Origin: Dongia rigui
GTDB lineage: Bacteria; Pseudomonadota; Alphaproteobacteria; Dongiales; Dongiaceae
Length of the DNA stretch: 64,000 nucleotides
NCBI RefSeq assembly: GCF_034044635.1
Contig: NZ_JAXCLX010000005.1
Coordinates: forward strand, 54,807-118,806
Direction: 5' to 3'
This document shows, piece after piece, positions 8,941 to 15,940 of this stretch. The notes under the pieces were generated by a model that was given only the letters and a program-made list of their open reading frames with translations, did no database searches and was not told the DNA's origin. The translations under genes and the position numbers were made by a program. The number at the start of each line of letters is the position of its first letter. Position 1 is the stretch's first letter.

Positions 8941-9491
8941 CGCCCCAATTTGGGCTGCAGCCCGGCCGGGCGCAAGGGCCGGCGATGCCGCAGATAGGCG
9001 CTGGCCGTGACATATCCGATACCTGCCATGACCAGCGCCCAGGGAAGCGCGCCCAGCCACAAGGTGAGGCCCCAATCACCAAGGACCCGCGTCAGCCGCT
9101 CCAGCCAGGAAATGTCGGCGGCCTGCAGCGATGCAAAGGCCGTGCGAAAACTCTGAAAGTTCATCAGCTCACCGGGGCCATCCTGCAGCAATCGCCCGGT
9201 CAGGTAGAAGCCGAAATAGAGCGGCAGGGTCACCAGCGCATTGGTGAGCCAGGTGAAGGCCAGGCCGATCACCAGCGTGAAATCGAGGCGCAGAACATGA
9301 CGGGCGGTGACCCAGGTGGCGAACACCAGCGGCATGCGCAGGCCGAAGGTCGGCGTGAAGGCCCAGAACAATCCCACGGCCGTGGCGCGCGCCGCCAGTT
9401 CCGGATGCCGCCGCCCACGCAGCAGCGGCACCAGGAAAAAAAGGCGCAAGGTCCGGCGCAGCCGGGTGGTGATGTCTCTGTTGCGTCGCAT
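8937..9491 (-). CDS. DUF2062 membrane protein (copy 3)
   Basis: 184 residues, first gene of a two-gene unit with copy 2. Shares the family pattern: LLRGRRHPELAARATAVGLF, then a helix containing GLAFTWLTNALVTLPLYF, and DWGLTLWLGALPWALVMAGI at the end. The start codon at 9491 is directly abutted by a perfect 7-bp hairpin (9492-9512) that would overlap any ribosome site. Function unknown; repeated occurrence beside a glutamine-synthetase-type gene is the only context clue. Confidence 0.88.
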   Translation of the reverse strand: MRRNRDITTRLRRTLRLFFLVPLLRGRRHPELAARATAVGLFWAFTPTFGLRMPLVFATWVTARHVLRLDFTLVIGLAFTWLTNALVTLPLYFGFYLTGRLLQDGPGELMNFQSFRTAFASLQAADISWLERLTRVLGDWGLTLWLGALPWALVMAGIGYVTASAYLRHRRPLRPAGLQPKLGR

Positions 9492-9512
9492 CGCCCCGAT
9501 CTATGCGGGGCG
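9492..9512 (-). promoter_or_regulatory. Hairpin abutting the DUF2062 start codon
   Basis: On the minus strand the sequence reads CGCCCCG, a 7-nt loop, CGGGGCG, then ATG of the DUF2062 gene at once. The G-rich right arm is the only ribosome-site-like sequence, so folding would hide it. It could limit translation of the two-gene unit; it could also be chance in a GC-rich genome. Confidence 0.4.
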
Positions 9513-9595
9513 ATGATGACAGGCTGATGTCAGAGGTGAAGCAGGGGCAGGAACGGCAGATCGCCGTCACATGCCGATCATCGCTGCTGCCCGCT

Positions 9596-10258
9596 TCAGC
9601 TGTGCTGCGCCTTGAGGCTGGCGATAAGGTTGGCGGCTGTCGTGCCGATATGCTCGGCCAGGAGCTTGCGCGCAGCTTCGACATCGCGCGCGCGGCAAGC
9701 ATCGACCAGCGCGCGGTGCTCGCGATAGCCGCGGGCGCGGCCGGCCTGCGACAGCGCCACTTCGAGGCGCAGATAGCGGTCGATATTGTCATGCACGCGG
9801 CGCAGCAGCTTCATCGTCACCGGCCGGTCCGCCGGTAGATACATCGTCTCATGCAGCCGCCAATTGAGCTCGCCCCAGCGCTTCAATCCGTCCGGTCCCA
9901 TGCTGTCGTCAATGAGCTTGTCGAGGGCTGCGAAATCGGCCGAGGTGAGGCGCGGAATGGCGCGGGTGAGGAGCTTGTCCTCCAACACCTCGCGCAGTTC
10001 GAACAATTCCTCGACCTCCTCGGCCGAGAGGGGCGAGACCACGGCGCCCTTATGCGCCACGAGGGTCACGAAGCCTTCGGCCGCCAGCTGCGAGAGCGCC
10101 TCGCGCAAGGGAATCCGGCTGACGCCGAGCTCCTTGGCCACATGTTCCTGGCGGATCGGTTCGCCCGCCACCAGCCGGCCGCTCAAGATGCGGCTGCGCA
10201 GGACCGCGGCCACTTCGTCGGCCATGGTGCGCTTCTGGATGATCGCATCGTCCGCCAT
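9596..10258 (-). CDS. GntR-family transcriptional regulator, FCD subfamily
   Basis: 220 residues. N-terminal winged helix (about 10-75) has the GntR signature GEPIRQEHVAKELGVSRIPL and REALSQLAAEGFV. The C-terminal FCD ligand domain (about 85-210) keeps a His of the YREHRALVDA segment and one in LLAEHI, typical metal-binding positions for regulators sensing small carboxylates or amino-acid derivatives. A GGAGCAG ribosome site precedes the ATG. A perfect 14-bp palindrome about 100 bp upstream (10360-10373) is a plausible autoregulatory operator, and its core recurs before the amide ABC operon at 60261. The effector is unknown. Confidence 0.92.
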   Translation of the reverse strand: MADDAIIQKRTMADEVAAVLRSRILSGRLVAGEPIRQEHVAKELGVSRIPLREALSQLAAEGFVTLVAHKGAVVSPLSAEEVEELFELREVLEDKLLTRAIPRLTSADFAALDKLIDDSMGPDGLKRWGELNWRLHETMYLPADRPVTMKLLRRVHDNIDRYLRLEVALSQAGRARGYREHRALVDACRARDVEAARKLLAEHIGTTAANLIASLKAQHS

Positions 10259-10359
10259 GTCTGCTCCTGGCGCCTTGGTCGCACGCTTATCTTCTACTAT
10301 CGCTTGTGCCTCGGGGACTCGCCGGGACGCAAGGATGATGGCGCGCGTCAGTTATTGGA

Positions 10360-10373
10360 TATTGTATACAATA
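10360..10373. promoter_or_regulatory. Perfect 14-bp palindrome TATTGTATACAATA, candidate GntR operator
   Basis: A self-complementary 14-mer 102 bp upstream of the GntR gene. The central TTGTATACAA resembles operators described for FCD-type GntR regulators, many of which contain a TNGTNNACNA core. The ten central bases recur exactly at 60261-60270. Confidence 0.6.
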
Positions 10374-10419
10374 AAGCGTTCACGCCAGCAATCATTCCCT
10401 CATGCCTGCCAGCCCCGGG

Positions 10420-11991
10420 CTATTTTCGGGTCGGTTCGGTTTGCAGGGCAGCAAGCGCCGATTGCAGGGCGGCGCGCGCCTTGGCGGCATCGGTGATGCG
10501 GGTGAGGTCGAGATGGAGGTCGAGCCCGGCCAGTTGTTCATGCACCACCGGCGCATTCCCGGCATCGCGCAGCCCATCGACGACATAGGGCACGACCTCG
10601 CGCGGAATGCCCTTCATGGTAATCGGCGCCAGCGGGTGCGCCAGAATGAGATCCTGCGTCAGCGCATAGGTCTCATAGCTCAGCACGATCTGTCCGGCCT
10701 CGGCGATGGATTGCAGCCGCGCCGCCAGATTGGCCTCGGCACCGATGATCGTATAGTCCATGCGGTCGCTGCTGCCGAAATTGCCGACATTGCAGAAGCC
10801 GGTATTGATCCCCATGCGGACGATGAAAGGTTCTTCCGTCCCCTCCAGGCGCCATTTGGTCTTCAATTCATCGAGGCGCCGCTGCATGTCGATCGCCATC
10901 TTGAGGCAGGCGCGCGCATCCTCGGCCGGACCCTTGGTTTCCGGGTCGCCGAAGAACACCAGCACCGCATCGCCGATGAACTTGTCGAGCGTGCCGCCAT
11001 GGCGCTGGGCGATCGCCGACATCTCGGTCAGGTATTCATTGAGCATGTGGGTGAGGGCCTCGGGCTGCAGCCGCTCGGTGGTTGCCGTGAAATCCTTGAT
11101 GTCGGAAAAGAAAATGGTCAGGCGCTTTCGCTCGGTATGCACCACCACGTCACGCTGCCCGCTGAAGATGCTCTTGTAGATCTGCGGCGACAGATAGCGC
11201 GAGATCTTAAGCGAGACGGAGGCCAGGAAGGCGTTGGCCGATTCGAGATCGCGGTTGATGCCGCGGATGGCACGTGCCTGCTGGCGCTGCAGCAGGATGA
11301 AGCCCAACCCCGCGGCGCCGACGAAGATGAAGTAGGCAAGGAGGTATTTGAAGGCGAAGATGCTGCCGGCCAGGGATTGCGTGATGATGATTTCCTGGAT
11401 GCCGCGCACATCGCCGACTTTCCAATCGGTCTTCGGGCTGTCGGGATGGCTGTTATGGCATTTGACGCAGGCAGCACCCATGACGACCGGCGTCACCAGG
11501 CGGAATGAATCGTCTAGGCCGCGCCAGGTGAAATCGGTGGCGTTCGCCGCCGTGTTGGCACGGAGTTTCTGGAGGGCATTGCGTTCGAACTCATCCATCG
11601 GGTGCTGGGCGCGGCCCTTGAACGGCAGGTCCGAGACGAAGCGATAGGTGATATTGGCCTGCTTCTCGGCGATGACGCGACCCAGTTCCAGCGACAGTGT
11701 GGCGGGAATGGGAATAGCGCCGGGAATCGTTTCGTAATTGTGCGCGACCTGGGTGGTGCCGTCCCCGGCCAGCACACGGCCCACAACATTGCTGGCATAA
11801 TAGCTGCGGATGCTGCTGATGAGCGAACTCAGATCGGCCGCCTGTCGGTTGAGTGACGTCTGCGAGAGCGCCGTGAGGTCGAGCCACACGGCTAGCGGCA
11901 ATCCCGCCAGCATCACCAGGACGATAAGCGCCAGCCACCCGGCACGAGTCTTTGCCGCATCCGCTGTCACGGTGCCGGTATCGCGCGTCAT
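10420..11991 (-). CDS. Membrane-bound class III adenylate cyclase with Tll0287-like (DUF3365) haem-type sensor domain
   Basis: 523 residues. A membrane helix at about 17-40 is followed by an extracytoplasmic domain (about 45-205) with the haem-attachment motif CVKCH at 175-179 and the NSHPDSP/WKVGDVRG context of DUF3365 proteins. A second helix (about 212-237) leads to a cyclase domain (about 285-465). Metal-binding Asp297 (FFSDIKDF) and Asp341 (FIGDAVLVFFGD) are present, with Lys336 in the position that selects adenine and the NLAARL transition-state Asn/Arg at about 421-425. It therefore probably makes cAMP in response to a redox, gas or ligand signal at the haem. It appears monocistronic, upstream of the GntR gene by 160 bp. 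Confidence 0.9.
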   Translation of the reverse strand: MTRDTGTVTADAAKTRAGWLALIVLVMLAGLPLAVWLDLTALSQTSLNRQAADLSSLISSIRSYYASNVVGRVLAGDGTTQVAHNYETIPGAIPIPATLSLELGRVIAEKQANITYRFVSDLPFKGRAQHPMDEFERNALQKLRANTAANATDFTWRGLDDSFRLVTPVVMGAACVKCHNSHPDSPKTDWKVGDVRGIQEIIITQSLAGSIFAFKYLLAYFIFVGAAGLGFILLQRQQARAIRGINRDLESANAFLASVSLKISRYLSPQIYKSIFSGQRDVVVHTERKRLTIFFSDIKDFTATTERLQPEALTHMLNEYLTEMSAIAQRHGGTLDKFIGDAVLVFFGDPETKGPAEDARACLKMAIDMQRRLDELKTKWRLEGTEEPFIVRMGINTGFCNVGNFGSSDRMDYTIIGAEANLAARLQSIAEAGQIVLSYETYALTQDLILAHPLAPITMKGIPREVVPYVVDGLRDAGNAPVVHEQLAGLDLHLDLTRITDAAKARAALQSALAALQTEPTRK

Positions 11992-12145
11992 TTCCGCCTG
12001 CCCCCAAACATCGCATGATGCCGCGCCAGCAACCGGCGCCGCCCCGCATCATATCGGTCGGTGACTATAGGATCGCGCGCGGCGCCCCGCCAGTATCTGT
12101 GCAGTTGATCTCCGCCAACGATATATGCCTGTTAAGCCATGGGCC

Positions 12146-12179
12146 GAAAAAAGGGCCCGGCCATTCGGCCGAGCCCTTT
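12146..12179 (-). terminator. Rho-independent terminator behind the Gly-rich gene
   Basis: On the minus strand a 12-bp stem (AAGGGCTCGGCC / GGCCGGGCCCTT, one mismatch) with a GAAT loop is followed by TTTT. It lies about 65 bp beyond the stop of the minus-strand gene at 12243-12716. Confidence 0.7.
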
Positions 12180-12242
12180 ATATCGAATGATGTCGCGACG
12201 TCAGCTGTCGCTCATCACCTATCACCCATCACCCATCACCCA

Positions 12243-12716
12243 TCAATTGTCACCGCTGCCCTGATCGGGCGTGCCGTCATCGTCACCGGGCATGACCACC
12301 GGCGCGTTGGGATCGGCCGGAGCGTCACCGCTGCCCTGGTCGGGCGTGCCGTCATCGTCGCCGGATTCGCCGGACTCCCCGCCATCGTCGCTGCCGCCGG
12401 GGCCGCTGGCATTGCTGCCACCGTGTTCGCCGCCATCGTCGCTGCCGCCGCTGTCGCCGCCTTCGCCGCCGCCGCTATTGCCGCCACCACCTTCGCCGCC
12501 GCTATCGCCACCGCCGCTATCGCCGCCTTCACCGCCATCGGCATGGGCGCCGGCGGCGCTGATGTTGCCCGTCAGGCTGCGCTCAAAATTGATCGGTGCT
12601 GCGGTCAAGGCCGCAACCAGGGCCAGGGTGGCGGCGCTGCCCATCAGCAGGCGCTGGCCGATTTGGCCGATATCGGCTGGGGTGTTCTCTTGGTCGCGAA
12701 TGATTTTACGCTTCAT
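12243..12716 (-). CDS. Gly/Ser/Asp-rich acidic exported or membrane-anchored protein
   Basis: 157 residues behind a strong AGGAGG ribosome site. The N-terminus (1-23) is polar, residues about 26-44 are a hydrophobic helix (LLMGSAATLALVAALTAAP) and the rest is low-complexity: runs of GGDSGG, GGEGG and GGNSGG, then two copies of DDDGTPDQGSGD separated by a Pro-rich spacer. No enzymatic domain is visible. The amino-acid bias matches the tail of the divergent PepSY-like protein, and both share a 126-bp intergenic region that contains a PhoP-box-like direct repeat. Probably a surface or periplasmic acidic polymer-like protein; a metal-binding role is only inference. A downstream terminator makes it a single-gene transcript. 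Confidence 0.75.
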   Translation of the reverse strand: MKRKIIRDQENTPADIGQIGQRLLMGSAATLALVAALTAAPINFERSLTGNISAAGAHADGGEGGDSGGGDSGGEGGGGNSGGGEGGDSGGSDDGGEHGGSNASGPGGSDDGGESGESGDDDGTPDQGSGDAPADPNAPVVMPGDDDGTPDQGSGDN

Positions 12717-12804
12717 GATGCATTCCTCCTCAGTTCTGCGGCCGGATCGGCCGCTGTGACTGGGGCAGATTAGAAAGATGTAGCTGACGCCAGGCTGAGC
12801 CAGC

Positions 12805-12821
12805 GTTTAAGCTTGCCTTAA
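12805..12821 (+). promoter_or_regulatory. Direct repeat GTTTAA-N5-CCTTAA, candidate OmpR/PhoP-type response-regulator box
   Basis: Two related hexamers have 11-bp periodicity, the spacing of PhoP-type boxes (hexamer-N5-hexamer) bound by OmpR-family dimers. It lies in the 126-bp region between two divergent Gly-rich genes and just upstream of an operon that encodes an OmpR-family regulator. Confidence 0.5.
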
Positions 12822-12842
12822 GGTGAAATCGGGCCTGCTACG

Positions 12843-13559
12843 ATGCCGATCACCAGAAACCCCGTCATGAGATTGTCGACCTTGCCGCCCTATGCCGATA
12901 TCCGGCCTATCAAGCGACCCGCGCGGCGGCGCCTGGCCCTTGCGACCCTGGCTTGCGCCGCCGGCATTGGCTTGCCGTGGGCGGGTGCGCGCGCCGAATG
13001 TGCAGCCGCCGCCGGGCCCAGCGGGGCGGCCGGCACCTCGGCCCTTTATGGCGCGCTGGCCAACACCGTCAGCGCCGAGCCGCTCTCGGTCGATATCGCC
13101 GCCAAGGCCATTGGCGGCACCTGCACCTGGGTCTATGAGGTGAAGGTGCTGACGGTGCAGGGCAGCGTCGCCATCCTCGATTTCGACCTGGTCGACCTCG
13201 GTCTGCGCGGTGTCGAGGGACCGCGCGAGGATCCCGAAGTGGCACGTCTTGCCAGTCGCATCAGCGAAGGGGACAAGGCATCGGATGACGCGGGCGACGA
13301 TGCGGGAGATGAAGCGGGCGGGAATGCTCCGGGCGATGATTCCGGCCACGATGCCACCGGCGGCGAGGGTGGCGAAGGCGGTGATTCCGGCGGCGATTCC
13401 GGCGGCGATTCTGGTGGCGGCTCAGACGGCGGTGATTCCGGTGGGGGCGGCGAGGGCGGCTCCGGCGGTGGTTCGGGTGGTGGTGGCGAAGGTGGTTCCG
13501 GCGGTGGCGGTGGTTCTGGCGGCGGCGGTGAAGGCGGCGAGGGCGGCGGCGATGACTGA
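12843..13559 (+). CDS. Exported PepSY-like protein with long Gly/Ser/Asp-rich tail
   Basis: 238 residues from the first ATG; a second ATG at 12867 is also possible and neither has a clear ribosome site. Residues about 27-51 look like a signal peptide with an arginine-rich start (RPARRRLALATL) and an AGARA cleavage context. Residues about 75-130 have the PepSY-like pattern CTWVYEVKVLTVQGSVAILD, found in small envelope proteins next to PhoPQ-like systems. From about residue 145 the protein is almost only Gly, Ser, Asp, Glu and Ala (GGDSGGDSGG, GGGEGG). It lies 12 bp before the response regulator gene, so it is the first gene of a PepSY-RR-HK operon. It may modulate the kinase or bind cations; both are inferences. 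Confidence 0.78.
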   Translation: MPITRNPVMRLSTLPPYADIRPIKRPARRRLALATLACAAGIGLPWAGARAECAAAAGPSGAAGTSALYGALANTVSAEPLSVDIAAKAIGGTCTWVYEVKVLTVQGSVAILDFDLVDLGLRGVEGPREDPEVARLASRISEGDKASDDAGDDAGDEAGGNAPGDDSGHDATGGEGGEGGDSGGDSGGDSGGGSDGGDSGGGGEGGSGGGSGGGGEGGSGGGGGSGGGGEGGEGGGDD

Positions 13560-13571
13560 GGGGGCTCAAGG

Positions 13572-14228
13572 ATGCGTGTCCTGATCGTCGAGGACGATGC
13601 TGAGATCCAGCGCCTGCTGGCGGCAGCGATGTCCACGGCCGGCTATGCCGTCGATCGTGCTGGGGGTGGCGAGGACGGCTTGCATCTGGGCGCCACGGAA
13701 AGCTACGACGCCATCATCCTCGATCTCGGCCTGCCGCAAATCGACGGCCTCTCCATTCTTGAACGCTGGCGCAAGGACGGCATCACCACCCCGGTCCTCA
13801 TCCTGACCGCGCGCGATTCATGGACCGAGAAGGTGCGCGGCCTGCGGGCCGGCGCCGACGATTATGTCGCCAAGCCCTTCCAGATGGAGGAGGTGATCGC
13901 CCGCATTGAAGCACTCATTCGCCGCGCCAAGGGTGTGGCCTCCGCCGTGGTCAGTATCGGCCCGCTGACCCTCGACACGGCGCAAAGCATGGTCTTTCGC
14001 GACGGCCATCCGGTCACCATGACGCCGCTCGAATACCGGCTCACCGCCTATCTGATGATGCGCCGGGGTGCGGTTATTTCAAAGACCGAGATCACCGAGC
14101 ACATCTACGACCAGAATTTCGACTGCGACAGCAATGTCGTCGAGGTCTTGATCAACCGCCTGCGCAAGAAACTTGGGGCCGACACGATCGAGACCCGGCG
14201 CGGGCAAGGCTATGTGTTGGCCTTATGA
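13572..14228 (+). CDS. OmpR/PhoB-family response regulator
   Basis: 218 residues. The receiver domain (1-115) has the acidic pair in VEDDAE, phospho-acceptor Asp51 (ILDLGLP), Thr79 region (LTARD) and Lys101 (KPFQ). The winged-helix DNA-binding domain (about 128-216) ends with NVVEVLINRLRKKLG and RGQGYVL, the OmpR type. Most similar in layout to PhoP/QseB regulators. Its stop codon overlaps the kinase start (ATGA at 14225-14228). The probable target is the direct repeat at 12805-12821 in front of its own operon. Confidence 0.94.
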   Translation: MRVLIVEDDAEIQRLLAAAMSTAGYAVDRAGGGEDGLHLGATESYDAIILDLGLPQIDGLSILERWRKDGITTPVLILTARDSWTEKVRGLRAGADDYVAKPFQMEEVIARIEALIRRAKGVASAVVSIGPLTLDTAQSMVFRDGHPVTMTPLEYRLTAYLMMRRGAVISKTEITEHIYDQNFDCDSNVVEVLINRLRKKLGADTIETRRGQGYVLAL

Positions 14229-15574
14229 GACGCTGGATCGGCAACTTCTTCCCGCATTCCCTGAAGCTGCGCCTGATGGCCGCGGCGGCACTCTGGGTGC
14301 TGCCCGTCCTGGCACTCGCGGGCTTCCTGCTTGGCTGGGCCTTCCGCACCCATCTTGAAAGCCAGCTCGACGGCAAGCTCGCCGATTACCAACGCGAACT
14401 GCTGGCCGCCGCCAGCATCGACGCTGCCGGCAATCTGGTCCTGGATTACATGCCGGCCGATCCGCGCTTCTCGCGCGTCTTCAGCGGCTGGTACTGGCAG
14501 GCGGCAATCGACGGCAAGGTCGTCCGCCAATCGACCTCCGCCGGACCGATGGGCGCCGGCGCCCTCGGCCTGCTCTCGCCCGAGGGCGGCATCACCGAGC
14601 TCTACGGCCCGGGCGAGCGGGAGTTGCGCGTCTACCGCCGCGATGTAACCTTGCCAGGGAGCAGCGGGCCGGTCGCCATCGTGGTCGCCGCCCCTTGCGA
14701 CGAGCTCGAAGCGGACATGGCGCAGTTCGCCACCCATATCGTCGTCATCATGGCGACGCTGGGGCTCACATTCCTCTTCGCCATCTATCTGCAGGTCGGC
14801 TTCGGCCTGCGCCCGCTCAGTTACCTGCGGCGCGAGATCGCGGCGATCCGCAACGGCCGTGCCGAGCATCTCAGCTCGACCTTCCCCGACGAAATCGCCC
14901 CGGTGGTCGCGGAGGTGAACGCCCTTATCGATCACAACCGCCAACTCATCGACCGCGCCCGCAACGAAGCCGGCAATCTCGCCCACGCGCTGAAGAACCC
15001 GTTGTCCGTGCTGTCGCATGAAATAGCGGCACTCGAACCGGAACGGCGCGCCGTTCTCAGCGCCCAGATCGATTCGATCAGCGGCCAGGTTGAACGCATC
15101 TTGCACCGTATCCGCACCGCCGGACCCTCGGCCGGCAACACCCGCGTCGAGCTCAGCGAAATCGCCGACGACCTCACCTTCTCATTGGGCACCATCTATC
15201 GCGAGCGGCGCCTGGACCTGCGCTTCGAGATTGCACCTGGCGCGGTCTTTGCCGGCGACCGGGGTGATCTGGTCGAAATCCTTGGTAATCTCTGCGACAA
15301 CGCCTGCAAATGGGCGCGTTCACGCGTCACCGTCCATGCGAGCCCGCAGGGCGGCCGCCTCGCCCTGGCGGTGGAAGATGACGGGCCGGGCATCGCAGCC
15401 AAGGAGCGCGAAACCGTGCTGGCCCGCGGCCAACGTCTCGACGAGCGGGTCCCCGGTTCCGGCCTCGGCCTCGACATCGTGCGCGAGATCGTCACCCTTT
15501 ATCGCGGGCAGCTAAACCTCAGCGACAGCACCCTCGGCGGCCTCCGCGTTGAGCTCGACCTCCCGGCCGCCTGA
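14225..15574 (+). CDS. Sensor histidine kinase (PhoQ/QseC-like)
   Basis: 449 residues with two membrane helices (about 17-38 and 168-192) around a periplasmic domain of roughly 130 residues. A short HAMP-like segment follows, then a phospho-acceptor His254 in NLAHALKNPLSVL, where the LAHxLKxPL form is that of PhoQ-like kinases. The ATPase domain has the N box NLCDNACKWA, G1 box EDDGPGI and G2 box GSGLGLDIV. It is translationally coupled to the response regulator. The ligand cannot be read from sequence; the adjacent acidic PepSY protein suggests an envelope cue such as cations or peptides. Confidence 0.93.
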   Translation: MRRWIGNFFPHSLKLRLMAAAALWVLPVLALAGFLLGWAFRTHLESQLDGKLADYQRELLAAASIDAAGNLVLDYMPADPRFSRVFSGWYWQAAIDGKVVRQSTSAGPMGAGALGLLSPEGGITELYGPGERELRVYRRDVTLPGSSGPVAIVVAAPCDELEADMAQFATHIVVIMATLGLTFLFAIYLQVGFGLRPLSYLRREIAAIRNGRAEHLSSTFPDEIAPVVAEVNALIDHNRQLIDRARNEAGNLAHALKNPLSVLSHEIAALEPERRAVLSAQIDSISGQVERILHRIRTAGPSAGNTRVELSEIADDLTFSLGTIYRERRLDLRFEIAPGAVFAGDRGDLVEILGNLCDNACKWARSRVTVHASPQGGRLALAVEDDGPGIAAKERETVLARGQRLDERVPGSGLGLDIVREIVTLYRGQLNLSDSTLGGLRVELDLPAA

Positions 15575-15586
15575 GGTCTGGTCAGC

Positions 15587-15607
15587 ATTTGCCGAGTGTC
15601 GGCAAAT
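15587..15607 (+). terminator. Perfect hairpin 12 bp after the kinase gene
   Basis: ATTTGCCGA-GTG-TCGGCAAAT: 9-bp perfect stem with a 3-nt loop, followed by AT-rich sequence but no T run. It probably ends or stabilises the PepSY-RR-HK transcript; a weak terminator call. Confidence 0.45.
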
Positions 15608-15940
15608 ATAGTGTGTAGATACACATTATAGACTTGGCGCGCGTAACGCGCTGAAACTACCCCATTTGGCCGCCAAGTACCTTGCTTGGACTGAAAAATA
15701 TCAATTTTCTCAATTTATTATTGCTGCTTTGACGCTGCGGAAAAAAGTAGCGCAAGGGGCGGCCCACAATCGTTCCTCCCGGTGATGGGTCTCGCATTTA
15801 GCTTCTGATTACCAACTTTTTATGATGACAGTTGGTCACTATGTGATAACCCTCACAGCCATTCGCGGCCGCCCCGCAGTACCTCTTTCCGGGAAGCCGC
15901 CGCGTCGGCAGGCAGCTGGCATCAAAGAGGATCGACGAAA
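15608..15940 (+). promoter_or_regulatory. AT-richer leader of the RTX gene with nested inverted repeats
   Basis: 333 bp without a gene. It holds TGTGTA-GA-TACACA at 15612-15625, ACCAACT-N12-AGTTGGT at 15811-15836, and a long-range inverted pair GGGGCGGCC (15756-15764) / GGCCGCCCC (15867-15875) that would enclose about 100 nt including the second repeat. A GAGGA ribosome site lies 10 nt before the RTX start. The arrangement may be an operator region or a structured mRNA leader; no known riboswitch was recognised. Confidence 0.4.

Noticed and set aside
12209..12244. CATCACC tandem repeat near the Gly-rich gene end
   Set aside because: Four short units only; probably simple-sequence slippage with no evident function.
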